A stretch of 64,000 bases of DNA. Source: Schistocephalus solidus. Lineage: Eukaryota > Platyhelminthes > Cestoda > Diphyllobothriidea > Diphyllobothriidae. Numbering within the stretch: the first letter of the stretch is position 1; every line of letters begins with the position of its first letter. The position numbers and the translations under genes were made by a program. Positions 47,501 through 58,609 of the stretch are shown here, piece after piece. The stretch covers positions 248,001-312,000 of the forward strand of contig WEDG01000370.1 in assembly GCA_017591395.1 (NCBI GenBank), written 5' to 3'. The notes under the pieces are model-generated. The model was not told the DNA's origin and made no database searches. It saw nothing but the letters and a program-made list of their open reading frames with translations.

Positions 47501-47701
47501 GACTCCATCTGTGACGTGAGCCCAATTGCCGGTCTTTGTATAACCGAGTATAAAACGGTCTCCCTCTTTCCGGGTCGGCTGAAACGTTTTCTGTTAAACG
47601 AAACAAAAACTCAGACGTCTAAAGTAATCAACAACAATTGTCTTGATAGAGACAATAATTGTCTCTTCAGAGCCTTCATCCTTGGAGAACGCTTGCTCTG
47701 A
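44574..47701 (+). pseudogene. Acidic-region plus divergent phosphagen-kinase-domain gene, frame broken
   Basis: No intron is obvious after the acceptor GTATTCAG (44573). Frame 1 runs about 44574-44930 (LLEARVNLMLEIIDFWSR); then frame 3 from about 44940 to 46549 (HRFEPLNEECIEKGDFF, long acidic Ser/Glu/Asp stretch, ENDLQAQNQKIARDP); frame 2 to about 46660 (VVETMDRLATLISLSKV); frame 3 again to about 47325; then frame 2 to the stop at 47699-47701. Text stays protein-like through each switch, so single-base indels fit better than introns. The last third is a phosphagen-kinase domain (separate entry). Either a decaying gene or assembly indels at short homopolymers (CCC at 46547, AAAAA at 47321). 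Total about 1,000 residues if whole. Neighbour: a 318-bp palindrome just upstream. Confidence 0.6.
46749..47700 (+). other. Divergent ATP:guanidino phosphotransferase (phosphagen kinase) domain
   Basis: Landmarks in family order: DPDAYWQFSALFDPI (start of the catalytic part), YRVRFSRNLADYPF (RVR..RN), GTYYTMEDI, HWPYGRGVF, VNMEDHLRV, then after the frame break YGFLSPIPFSVGTGLR, RIRPGDGIGT and CDVSPIAGLCITEYKTV. By alignment from memory to arginine kinase, the five ATP-phosphate arginines (R124, R126, R229, R280, R309) and E225 seem kept, but the Cys at 271 is Ile and the loop Glu at 314 is Pro. E224 is Met. Catalysis on a normal guanidino substrate is therefore doubtful; nucleotide binding may remain. 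The canonical small N-terminal domain is not recognisable upstream. Confidence 0.7.
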
Positions 47702-48300
47702 ACACTATTCTCTGTATAGGACCCGTGCTACACAGCTTACGGAGCCCTAGATGCTAACTGTCACTCTCTCGCCTCATACATCAATACGCAGCATTTTGCG
47801 CCTAATATGCTGTCGTGTACATACCTTGCCTCCTCCACGCTGGGATCAGATTACTGCTCCTTCCGCAGGACATTGGCTGCTTACTCCTCGTTCAGTTATT
47901 TGGAATCCCTGCGAGGCAGCTTTTGAGCGCAAACATTGGACCAAGTCAATTGTGCAACTTGCCTACTTCTATTACTTTCACATTTTCCCGACCTGTGTTT
48001 AAAGGTGACAAAAGGGATTTGGGAAACTTAAATGGAAAGAAACGAACCCATTAGAATGATGGTTACCTCCGGTGGAATCATTGCAACAGCGAACGTCCGC
48101 AATGCTGCCGGAGGTTCCTGTCTAATTAAGTCTGGCAAAGAAGGGAAAAGTGTGCCTGGGCAGCGTCGCACAGTCATCTTAGTTACCTCTGGCAGAGATT
48201 GATGGATCCGAGTCTGTGATTATTGTCTTGGTCTTGGGGTTTATGATTTATGCATGCTAAGAAGAGGCGGTAAAAGCAGAAACTCTAGAAACACCTACTG
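47702..48300 (+). other. 3' flank, nothing recognised
   Basis: Short open frames only. No AATAAA found near the stop. Confidence 0.4.
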
Positions 48301-48303
48301 ATG

Positions 48304-48680
48304 TTTTGGTAAGGATGCCTTATATGGCCGCCTAAGCAGGAAACGGGAAAAGGAACCCCACAAATTCCAAGGAAATCGTGTTTATGGTTAAGGTGTGGTT
48401 AGGGCTAAGTTGGGGGTCAGGTTTAAACTTGAGGTTGAGGGTCGTGATTAGGCTAAGGATTAACGTTATTATCGTGTTAACTGCAGGGCTTAGGTTGAGG
48501 GTAGGGTTAGCTTTAAGATTAAGATGACAGTTTAGTTTTACGTTAGGTTTAGTGTTAGCGTAAGGATATGGCCTATGTTCCCTTCCGGAAATTTACGTAA
48601 GGCCACTTATTTTAAGTGGGCGGGGTGGTTACCAATCCCGTATCCTGTTTAGGCGGCCATACAAGGCATCCCTGCCAAAG
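48304..48680. repeat. MITE-like element, 54-bp TIRs, telomere-like interior
   Basis: Left TIR 48304-48357 (AAGGATGCCTTATATGGCCG, CCTAAGCAGGAAACGGG) matches the reverse complement of 48627-48680. The interior (48378-48560) is a degenerate GGTTAGG/TTAGGGT-like text. A small palindrome CCACTTATTTTAAGTGG lies by the right TIR. No open frame. Confidence 0.75.
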
Positions 48681-48689
48681 TTTTTAATA

Positions 48690-49550
48690 CACTTTCAAGT
48701 CAAAAAATTAAAACGTAAGGGTTCCAAAACTTTATAGGAAAGATAATTCCAATACAATGCCTACATCGTAGTTTTGACTTTTACTTCAACATTCGTGTGT
48801 TCTCAAGTAGCTGTACTTTCATAAACATTGTACCAATTCAATTAACCAACAAACATATCTAGGTTATTTGAAAAAATGGGAATACTATCCTGCTAGGCTC
48901 CTCTACACCATTGCTTTGAGCCCGAAATGAGCCTATCGGAAATATCTAAGCATTTACTTGGGCAATATATATGCTTGACGGTAGGTTAACGGAATTTCAC
49001 CTAACTTTAGGGAAGATTCTGAACTCCTTGGTATTCATGAGATAGTTCCGGAATTTTTCGCCAAACTGTGGTGTGTTCATAAAAACAAGCACGGCCCTTT
49101 CGTAGTGCGAAGTTCTCAGCCGATTTATGCAACCTTTCATCAGATCAACCAAGATTTTCCAGCGTTCTTATATTTGTAGTTTGCCGTTTGTGGAGCATAC
49201 ACAATTGTTCAGCAACTATTTCGTGTGAGAAAAACAATTTTGCTCCGAGAGTCGGTCAGACAACTTTACGCCAAATGGGCACCGAAGTACAAATTTTACA
49301 ATGATGTCGGTTTGAAGTAATTGCATTCTTAATCCATTCGTGGGATTTTTATTTGCGATGCCGTGCATATTCACTCATGTAGGATGGCTTACCTGCCACC
49401 TGAGCCCTCTTACCGAAAGGCGAAAGACCTCATTTAAAATCTGCTGAATTTTACGCGCTAGTAATCCTAAAGTAGATATAATTGCCAATTTACGCACTGG
49501 GTTTTGACACTGGAGGATAACAGGCTCCCGGGAGCATCTCTGTCAAAAAC
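48690..49550. other. Nothing recognised
   Basis: AT-rich stretch without splice-bounded frames or repeats that I could place. Confidence 0.4.
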
Positions 49551-49559
49551 ATGAACATG

Positions 49560-50300
49560 ACTTCATAATCATTGATAAGAGATTTCGACCGTCGTATTTG
49601 AAGATGTTCCCTGTATGCTGTGCAAGGAAGGTGACTCGTGCTTGATTAAAGTGGGAGTAAACTTGCGAAGCATCTACCTCACTTTCTGTTCCACTCCACC
49701 ACCTGAACCTGATATCAAGACAGAATGAAGAAGATCGGAAATGGGAGAGGGTGCAGGCCCATGCACTGTGGTCCAACACCACAAAGGAATACACCGACAC
49801 AAGAGAGGGGTGGCTCGGATCCCAACTGAGTGGTAGCGTCATAAAGGCCAGATGAAGAAGGAGCCATTGCAGCCTGACTTTCAATCCGCCATTCGTCCAT
49901 TGCGCACAAACGCACGCACTGGTCTGATCACGCGGTCCCAGTTAGCCCTTCAGTTTTCAGCCTTCCAAGCTATGCCTTTTAGTGCACCGCGATAGTTTCA
50001 AGCGCGTCAGATTGTTTATAGTGAGCAAAAGGTGTGCTGAGCCGTCGACCTCACTCTCTTCCCCACCCTCAGACCATCTTCCAAACCGGACATTTGTCTG
50101 ATGTGGGAGTTGGCGCATTGGTTGACAGGCCGGCGTACCCGTCTTCGCACGCCGAGGCACGACCTGGCCCCATAATACACACACAAGTATTCACTAAACC
50201 AGAGGCTTTGGAGGAGCCATCGCCGTCTAACTCCCAGTCCACTGATCAGCCACTCAACGCACGACACACACTGGGCCGACGGCATGGTCTAGTGTAAGCG
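49560..50300 (-). repeat. Composite repeat (R2-spacer-R2-R1), minus copy
   Basis: Reading minus: R2 near 50285-50180, spacer with CACTATAAACAATCTGACGC (about 50030), second R2 (49990-49830) with GGCTCCTTCTTCA, then R1 (49800-49560) ending in a GACGGTCGAAATC block. Order equals the plus copy at 39385. Confidence 0.7.
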
Positions 50301-50339
50301 TTTGATCGGCAGCCTTCCAAGCCACGATTTCTAGGAAAC

Positions 50340-53300
50340 CATGATATTCTCGGGTACATGGTGATGGTGCTGGGTATGTTTTGATGGAGGTAGCGTGCGC
50401 TGACGGGGTTTAATCCTATGGTAGTTTACCGCAGGTTATCGTCGAGGTGCATGTGGCCTGATAGACCCATGTGGTATACAAAGGTGTAGGACCAGTGAGA
50501 CCATTGTAGGCGGTTGCGGCGACTGTATGTCGGAGCCCCAGGCACTGGTTCAGCAGCCTCCATACGAGGGATTCACAGTAGACCAGCCAGGCCGACGGGT
50601 GAGGTGAAGTTGCTGGCGCAGTGTTTGCTGGATAAATCGGAAGGGGTTGTGGGGTTGGCATTCGTGGAAGTGGGGGTGGCAGTGGCAGTGGCGGTGATAT
50701 TTGTAGGAGCAGTGGGGTATCGGTGTTGTCCACAGTGCGGTGAATTCCGCTGTCATGGATGTGCATGTGACCGAATAGGCCCATGTGGTGAGTGAATGCG
50801 CGAGGGCATTGATGGCAGTGGATGCAGCGATATCTGCTGTGGTTTGGTGCTCCAGTCACTGGTTCATCAGTGTCTGTGTGATGGATTCGCAAGTGACTGA
50901 CTAGGCCGATGCGTGAGTTGAAGGTGCGGTCGCAACGAGGACAGTTTAGAACCGATCACCCGTCGCTGATGGTGGTGGTGGTTTGTGGCAACGGTGGAGG
51001 TAACAGGTGATGAGTATTGCGATGTGGTCGCTATGATGGTGGGAGTGAAAAAATTGATGCCAGGAGTGACTGTGGAGGGGGGGAGGGGGGGCTGGAGAAG
51101 GGTTCGCAGAAATTGACGAAGAAGTTGGAGTTGACGATTGTTCTTGCGTTGTATCTGTACATTGGCGGTGTGGGTCCGGGATGCTGGTGACTTTCTCGCC
51201 ACCCTTTTGGCTTTGGCGACGGCGATCCGGTTGGCTTTGTAGCGTGCTGTCCCTGTCTTCGCTGTCTTCCGCCAGGCTGGTAGGTTCCGGGCGAGGCCCT
51301 CCTAGTTTGCCGAGTTGATCTGAATTTGCTTCAGGGAAGTCTTCAGTGTCCTTGTAGCGTTGTACTTGACCACTTGTCAACGAGAACCCGTGGTGATATC
51401 TCCGTAGAAGAGTCTTTTGGGTAGTCATTCATCGTCCATCCTCTCAAGGTGGCCGCTCCATCGCAGTTGCAGTTTTTTCAGTTGCGTGTAGCTGCTTGAG
51501 AGGCCTGTGTGTTCCAGCTCTTTCGTGTCTGAGATCCTGTCTTGCCATCTCACATTTAGTATTCTGTGAAGGCAGCTAAGGTTGAAGTGGTTGAGCTTCC
51601 GTGCTTGCTTCTGGTAGACTGTCCAAGTCTCTGCTCCATATAACAGCGTCAGCAAGATGACAGCTTTGTAAAGCTTGAGTTTGGTTCTGAGGTGGAGAGT
51701 TTGTCGATTCCAGACGACGTTCTGCATGCATTCGAAGGCTTGGTCATCTGGTGGGCGATCTCATCGTCGATTTTGGTGCTGCGTGAGAGGTTGCTGCCCA
51801 GGTAGGTAAATGTATCCACGGATTTTATTTTGGCGCCATTGACATTGATTCAAGCTGTGTCATAAGTGGCATTGGGCGGCAGCGGATGCATGACCACCGT
51901 TTTTCCCGTGTTGATGCGCAGTCCGAAGAGAGAAGAGATCCATGCTCCTTTGGCATGTCCCTTTCAGTCTTTGCATTGAGTTCGCAGTCTTCAGTGAAGA
52001 GAAGTTCTTGGATGGTGGATGTGGACAAAGGCAAGTAGAAATGCATCCACCGTTGGTTGAGGAGTCGGCCATCCATACGGAAGGCGCGGGTGCGAGGACG
52101 CAACCCTAAGACCCCTGAGATGGCTCCGTTGTCCGTAGTGCGCGCCAGCATGCCATCGTGGAGTTGCTGCACCATGTGAGTGAAGCTCTCAGGACAGGCG
52201 AATTTTTGCATGATCTTCCATAGTCGGTTGCTGTTCACCGTATCAAGGGCCTTCATCAGATCCATGAAGGTAGTGTAGAGGTGGGTTCGCATCTCCTGGG
52301 ACTTCTCTTGTTGCTGGCGAGGGGTGAAAATCATGTCGATTTTTTCGTGATGCTGTCGGAAGCCACATTGGCTTTCCGGGAGCAGACCCTGCTCTAGGTT
52401 ACCGTTCAAACGATTGAGAAGGATACGGGTGAAGGTCTTCCCGTCGATGTTGAACAACGAGATGCCTCTGTGGTTATCACAGATTTGCTGGTTTCCCTTC
52501 CGCTTGTAGAGATGGACGATGGTCACGTATTTGAAATCTTGGGGGACCTGTGCCCGGCACCACATCGCCTGGAATAGCGCTGTGAGCTTGTTCATCAGTT
52601 TGGGGCCGCTATGCTTGTAGATCTCAGCAGGGATCGCATCTGATCCATGTGTTTTCCCGCTGGAGGTTAGTCGCACGGCCCTGATGGTTTCTTGGAGAGA
52701 GGGCAGAAGGTCGAGATTGGCGTTGGTTTTCACTTCAGGTAGTCGGTCGATGGTGGCGTCGGAGATAGTAGAGGGATGGTTAAGAACGCTTCAGTAGTGT
52801 TCCGCCCAACGCTTCAGGATTTGCAACTTCTCAGTTAACAGTGTAGTTCCGTCAGCACTGAGAAGAGTGGCAGCTCCTTTGACGGGGGTCCGTAGACAGC
52901 CTTGGTGGCGGCGACGAATTTCATCCATTCATTGTGGTCCGCATACCCTTGGATCTCCTCAGCCTTTTGGGCCATCGAGGCGTCCTGCATCTCCCGCAGC
53001 CGTTGCTGTATAAGGCGGCAACTTTGGCTGAAGTTTGTTTTGTTTGTAGCGGTTGGGAGGTCGAAGTAGGCTTTGTGCAACCGGTTCTTCTTGGCGAGCA
53101 GAGCGTTGAGGGCTGCGTCGTTGTCATCGAACCAGTCCCTGGTGTTTACGACCTGCGCAGCCGAGGACAACCAGAGCAGTGGATTGAACCGTGTCCCTCA
53201 GTTAACACCAGCGGTTCTAAATGGAGGCGTCCTCGTCAACGACTGGAAAGTTTGCTAGCCGGTTGGCCAGTTCGTTGCTGAAATGGAGATGGTGAGTAGG

Positions 53301-53690
53301 TTCATTCAACAAAACAGTATTCAACTTACCTGGTGGTCGCTTACCTTGGGGCTATCCTACGAGGTTGCATACAAAGCCTCATCATGGAGATGACGAGGCG
53401 ATGATCCGCCTATCCGTCGGCGTTGGGAATCTCATTTGTCACCAGCACGTCCTGTTGGTCACGCCTCCGGACGAGGAAACAACCCAGCAGGTGCTAGTGT
53501 CTTGAACGGGGTGCAGCCATGTCACCTTCTGCCACATCAAGAGGCAGAAGAAGGTTTTGGTCAGGATCGGGTGGTGCCCTGCACAGGTTCTTAGGAGGAG
53601 GAGACCATAGTCATTGAAGCCGTCGAGACCATGGGGACCCACCACTCCTCTCCATGTGGAATATGCTGTCCCGACGCGGACAATTTACTT
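50340..53690 (-). mobile_element. LINE-A: non-LTR retrotransposon with C2H2 tail, dead copy
   Basis: Minus strand pieces in order: end of an AP-type endonuclease ([20 protein letters not shown], 53640), linker DWFDDNDAALNALLAKKNRL (53140), RT fingers SGKTHGSDAIPAEIY, HLYKRKGNQQICDNHRGISL, LLPESQCGFRQ, palm TTFMDLMKALDTVN, damaged catalytic box LLFTEDCELN (FADD expected), thumb [19 protein letters not shown], then Pro/Ser-rich linker and zinc fingers CPRCDRTFNSRIGLVSHLRI (frame broken) and CPRAFTHHMGLFGHMHIH. Part of the palm before the catalytic box is deleted (VLGLRPRTRAFRMDGR). The 5' half with the endonuclease active site is missing. Frames change at least five times. Confidence 0.85.
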
Positions 53691-53699
53691 ATCCGCTTT

Positions 53700-54740
53700 C
53701 GGCACAGTCACCAGCAGGGCGTATAGATCCACTTAGAATTTGTTCTTTGCATCGTCGGAGTGCAGTCGTGCGCATTCGGCGGAAAAACTGTTACATAGAC
53801 AGGCTTTTTGTCAAAACTACGTGAACTTGCAATTGATGTATTTAATCGCCCCGCCGCTCCGGACTAGTATGTCATGGCCATCTGCAATTCATCGTCAGGT
53901 ACGCTCATCAAAACCCAAGCCGTTTGCTGGAATCCGTCTTAACTTTGCTTGGAAGCTTTGCCGCCACCTTGCTGCGACCAAAATTGGGCTGATGGAATGA
54001 TTTCTGCCTTGCACGGAGCTCAAAACATCACTGACCCTCTGAGAAAACCTCAGAAGGTACCAAATTAACTGAATTTTATGAGCAAATTTAGATGTTCAAA
54101 TTAGCGCCGAGCAAAACCGATCTGATTTGCTCACTAGTAAACATTAATTTATGAACGGAGCTTGACTATGATCTTCAGTCTGCCTTTTTGAATATATACA
54201 TCGCATGCTTTGATGAGCACTCGCATGAAAGCGAATGAGTACTTGGCGTCAAACAAACGCTATTGTTTACACTTCCACACAAAAATTGGACATAGATTAT
54301 AGAAAAATATTTCATGCATTTGCAAGTTTTAAGGGCATATTTTGGCGTACTGTACATAATAGACGATCTTGTTGAGCACTTTTTATTGAGGAACATCGGT
54401 TTATTTTGAAAAGCATGTTGATTCTTCCATGCCAGGCATGGTGTGCGTATCCTTATAACTGCACTGTAGCCGGCGTTAGGGCTGCAATTTCCGAGTAAAT
54501 TACAAGAATTTAGCCATTTTTAGCATCTGGGTCCTCTTTGAAAGTACACCAACTGGAAGTAAGCATAACCTTCTGTAATTCAAATATTTGCGTGTTATGT
54601 ACAAGCGTGCAAGCTATCCTTCAAAGGACGTCGTCTTTATCTATCGGAAAGGTATAGTTACCTAGTTGCCCTCGTAGACTGACTTTTGTAACGTCTGATA
54701 CTATCACTGAAGATGGGTTCGAGCAGGAATCTGAAAGTTC
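53700..54740. other. Nothing recognised
   Basis: Flank of LINE-A; short frames on both strands without support. Confidence 0.4.
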
Positions 54741-54749
54741 AGGCGAAAA

Positions 54750-55243
54750 CTTCATTTGACCCACTTGGGAAAAACTCGGCGGCCTCAGTGGGATTCGAAC
54801 CCACACCAGCAAGGGGAAGGCTTTAGTACAGCCAATGCTCTAGCCAACTGAGCTACGAGGCCCCACCGGAGCCTGACTTTAAACACACTTGGGTCAAGTT
54901 ACCCGCTCAGCCTACTGCATCGAATGGAATCCACCAATTCTGATACAGTAAGCTGACTGCCCAAGCAGGATTTGAATATAGTAGTCATCTGGTTGATTCT
55001 AGATTGATTGCTTAGGAAACCCTGCTTGGGTAGTCAGCTTACGGTACCAGCATTGGTGGATTTCCATCCGATGCAGCAAGCTGAGTTGGTAACTTGCCCC
55101 AAGTGTGATTAAATTCAGGCTCCCGGTGAGTCATTGGAGTTCAAATGGCTATATTGTTGGTTGTACTAGGGCCTTCACCTTTGCTGTCGTGGGTTTGGAT
55201 CCCCACGATACCAATCAGTTTTTCACAAGTGAGTCAAACGAAT
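54750..55243. repeat. Head-to-head SINE palindrome
   Basis: Left arm 54750-54975 (minus-strand SINE with tRNA-like head at 54780-54866) and right arm 55022-55243 are inverted copies with a spacer of about 46 nt. The inner 110 bp pair best (CCTGCTTGGG, GTCAGCTTAC, TGGATTTCCATCC blocks). The right tRNA-like part is more diverged (GGTTTGGATCCCC). Confidence 0.8.
54780..54866 (-). tRNA. tRNA-like SINE head (class II, anticodon ACT-like), probably not a tRNA gene
   Basis: Minus strand: GGCCTCG acceptor pairs with TGAGGCC; D-arm GCTC..GAGC; loop GTACTAA (anticodon ACT, Ser codon AGT); long variable arm; GTGGGTTCGAATCCCAC T-arm is perfect. The cloverleaf is nearly intact, so it could be transcribed by pol III, but a repeat copy at 21108 with shared flanks and the embedding in a palindrome indicate a SINE. 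Confidence 0.45.
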
Positions 55244-55879
55244 TATTCAAAGCTGCCAAAATCCTCTAATATTCAGACGCAAAAATCATTTGTTTCATTG
55301 GTTCGATTGCAGTAAGTTCATCAACTTTATCCAGTAAACGCACCATACCGAATACAAGCAGAAAAAACTGACCAATCCTTGAAGATAGAACTGCCCATTC
55401 TGAAGGAATTCACTAGATATTTGGTCTGAAACTAGAGCAAGAACTATTCTTGATTTGTTTCAACTTAACTCAGTAGTCGATATTTAAATAATAAGTTTCC
55501 TTGCTACTGACATTTCATCGTTGATACTTGATAAAGTATGAGGTGGGTAGAATTCCCGATGTTCGACCTCTAGAGCCATCCTAGGCTTATTCAGTAAGGA
55601 TGAGGCCACCCGTGAAAAGGCTCGAGTCCGCGGTGAAAATGCGCTGGATAATCTCGGAAAGATTGACCGCAATATTTCCGTGCTCAGTTTAGAGACCTTA
55701 AGTCACTCTGGATTTCAGTGGATTGGTAAGCGTTAGGCTTAAACATTTGACAACGGCTAAGAGGCTGGTCCAGTTATCAGAAATTATAGTGAAAAAAATA
55801 CGAATAAGAAATTCATCCTCCTGTAATCAACTTGTTTTGAGGCCAGATTGTGCAATTGTACTTTTGATATGAGGGGAGT

Positions 55880-56770
55880 GCACTGCCCGAAGGGCGGTTA
55901 TAAAACATCCTAGCTGATGAGATAGCTCAGAGCTCGCAGTCAGCCCATTTGCGTTTGTTTGTGAGTGGCCGATTGACGGACTCAGAGTCAGGCTGCAATG
56001 TCCTCTTCTTATTGTGACCTCGATGGGACACTCACACACCCCCTTTTCGTATAAAAACCTGTTGCGTTCTCTTTTTGAGGGTTAGAGGGGGTAGGTCTTG
56101 CATGTGTCACACACATATCAGGTCGCCAGGTATGTAAGCCGCTGCGCCCGCTGCCCGAGCCAGTTCACTGACCGGCTCGGATAGTGAACTGGAGTCTAGG
56201 AGTGGGACTAGAGAGTGCGGTTGTCATCTCAGAGCATTTCCTTCAACATAAACAGCCTGCTATGCTTAAAGTTATCACGGTGCTCTAAAAGCCATGGCTT
56301 GGAAGGCGGCCAACTGGCGGGATAACACAGACCTCGCAATCAGCCTAGTGCGTGTTTTTTGTGGAATAGCCGACTGGTGGAATGAGAGTCAGGTTGCAAG
56401 GATTTCTTACTTTTATGGCCTCTATGGCACTCCGTGGGATGCGAGTCAGGTGTGACGACATGACTCGGGCCGGGTTCGCGCCACATCAACGACCTGCGCT
56501 CTCTCCCGCATCCAGTCTTATTGACGTAGTCATAACAACGGGCCCAGAAGAGGAGGAGGAGGAGGAGGAGGAGGAGGAGGAGGAGGAGGAGGAGGAGGAG
56601 GAGGAGGAGGAAGAAGAGGAGGAGGTGCGAATGTTGCAGATAGAGCACAAATTGAGTATTACTTTAAACTCAATCACGCGCAAGTTGCCGTCGCAACGTG
56701 CAGCCCGATGTGGAACACACGGTGGACCTTGTCGGTAACGACGATCAAACTGTCTGTCTGTAGGCTCTTG
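55880..56770 (+). repeat. Composite repeat (R2-spacer-R2-R1), plus copy with expanded GAG tract
   Basis: R2 at 55935-56035, spacer with CTGACCGGCTCGGATAGTG and CATAAACAGCCTGC, second R2 at 56285-56430, R1 at 56440-56765. Inside R1 the usual GGGGGAGGAGGAG has become a long (GAG)n run. Confidence 0.7.
56546..56625. repeat. (GAG)n microsatellite
   Basis: About 80 bp of GGA triplets. It creates poly-Glu, poly-Ser and poly-Leu frames that are not genes. Confidence 0.95.
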
Positions 56771-56779
56771 CACATTTGA

Positions 56780-58370
56780 TTTCTCCGCCAACTCTCGATG
56801 GCTTTTCCTGAACAGATGGTTTCTTATTGGGTCAGATAGATTAATTTCTGCCAGTCGCGCTATGTGTGAACGAGCAGCGTATCTACTCAGTCATATCGAA
56901 AGCGTTTAACATGCTTGAATCTTCTATCAGCAAATTATCGATCGGTGCTGAAACATCCACCGCGATACTCCACTTAAGCGCTCACCATCGAAGAATTGAC
57001 TCGACCACTAGCTGCTTAATTAACATCATTGGGATGTCGTTGTTATGCTAACTTAGCCGGATGTGTCGCCGCAACATCTGGGGGCCCTCCTAATGAGGTG
57101 GAGGTCCGGCTCTGATAGGTGTAGTTTCTTTGTGACAAGGCATCTGATTTGTTTGTTTTTGCCAACAGTTGGCTGCACTGGATAGCTAAACTACATAGTG
57201 GGCAGTCCCATTAGCCTTAACCTACTGAGAACCGATAATAGAGCGGTCCGATGTTATTACTTTGCCATTTGTATCCCGTTACTTAAAGCATAGGCTATTC
57301 GGCAAGACATTGGTATGGGAACCCCCGCGCAATACAGGTGAAATCGCGCTTCTTCCGATGTCCCAATCCTAATGCTAACACTAACCGAACCCGAACCTAT
57401 ACATTAACGCTACCTTTATCTTAATCCTAACCTTCCTTGAATTTAGAAACAGCCACCTATATTATTAGGGGCTGGTATTCATGAATCCTTCCACTTCTTT
57501 GTAGGTGATCATTATAGAAAGTTGTGAGTACCTTCATTTTTGACCTTTCAAAATAATAAAGTCAGCAAGTAAACAAGTTTAACACGTTCCTGATTTGAAG
57601 GTTTCAAAAATTTGGACCACATTCTGCCCTATACGTCTCCATCTGTGCTCCCTTTTGCGTCGTTGGAACCAGCATCCTCTACGCAGACTAGTATAGGTGT
57701 AAACATTTCACTTTCAGATTTCAACCTGCGCGATTCATACGTTTCAGTACCTATTGCCGCACCTGCATAAATAAAGTCAGTTAAAGGAAACTAGACCACT
57801 CTCATTAAAACTGTCCTCGAAGAATATTAATGGCGGAGACGCAGGAAATGCCTCCAAAGACTTCGATTTTGGAGGAGCAAGGCACTTCTGAAAGCAGAGT
57901 ACAGGGAATTTAAAAACTCAAAATAGACACTCAGGCGTGGTGTTCAGTTGTCACAAGTTGTAAGGCTGCCTCGTTGATGTAATATCGTTTTAAATTTTAA
58001 AAGTTTGGCCCTTTTTTCAATAAAACAGATGGTAAGCTTACTAATGCTCAACTATAAAAACCAACTCTTTGATGACGCCTCCGACTCCTCCAAACTATCC
58101 TAGTTGCCCATGCTATCTATCACGTTGAAACACTTTGTGCTCTCTGTAAACTAACTATTTTGCGTCAAACGGTCATAACGTGATCATCTGTATATACCAA
58201 GAAAGTGGCAGATTTCAAGAATAAAGCCTGGGCCACCTCACGTTCCAAGTGCACTTGGCTGGTTTTTTTATTGATTTCTCAACCAAAGGGGGTTTAAATT
58301 TGAGAAAATTTCAAAAATCCCCGTAGTTTACATAGAAGCAATTTATTGAATGGTAGATAGGCGCTAACCG
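56780..58370. other. No supported gene
   Basis: Between 57360 and 57440 there is CCTAA/CTAACC-rich text, the opposite strand of the TTAGG-like text in the 48.3-kb MITE; no clear TIRs were found. Otherwise nothing recognised. Confidence 0.35.
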
Positions 58371-58374
58371 ATCG

Positions 58375-58600
58375 TTTACAGGACTCACTCGTCCCGTTGT
58401 GCCTTGGGACTCGCTCTCGAGCCCCGCCAGCAGCCGCGCAGCGGCTAGTATTATGGGCAGAATTAAATTACCGACATAGAGCGTTGGAATTATGATTAAT
58501 AGGTCGTGGGTTCGATCCTAGGGTAGAGCACAACCCGGGGATTGGTATGGCTAGCTGACGACGGCTAATAAACTAGAAATAGTTATTCCAGTCTCTCTTA
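58375..58600 (+). repeat. R3-type tRNA-derived repeat
   Basis: CGATCGTTTACAGGACTCAC, CGTTGTGCCTTGGGACTCGC, GCCAGCAGCCGCGCAGCGGC; then GTGGGTTCGATCC (B box) and GGCTAATAAACTAG. Partner fragments at 38690-38800 and 41305-41500. Confidence 0.6.
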
Positions 58601-58609
58601 ACTTCATCG

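Noticed and set aside
48378..48560. Interstitial telomere array
   Set aside because: Too degenerate, and enclosed by TIRs; treated as MITE interior.
54780..54866. Functional tRNA-Ser gene
   Set aside because: Nearly intact cloverleaf, but a flank-sharing copy at 21108 and the palindrome point to a SINE; anticodon ACT is also unusual.
56340..56791. Open frames with poly-Leu, poly-Ser or poly-Glu
   Set aside because: They come from the (GAG)n run inside an R1 repeat.
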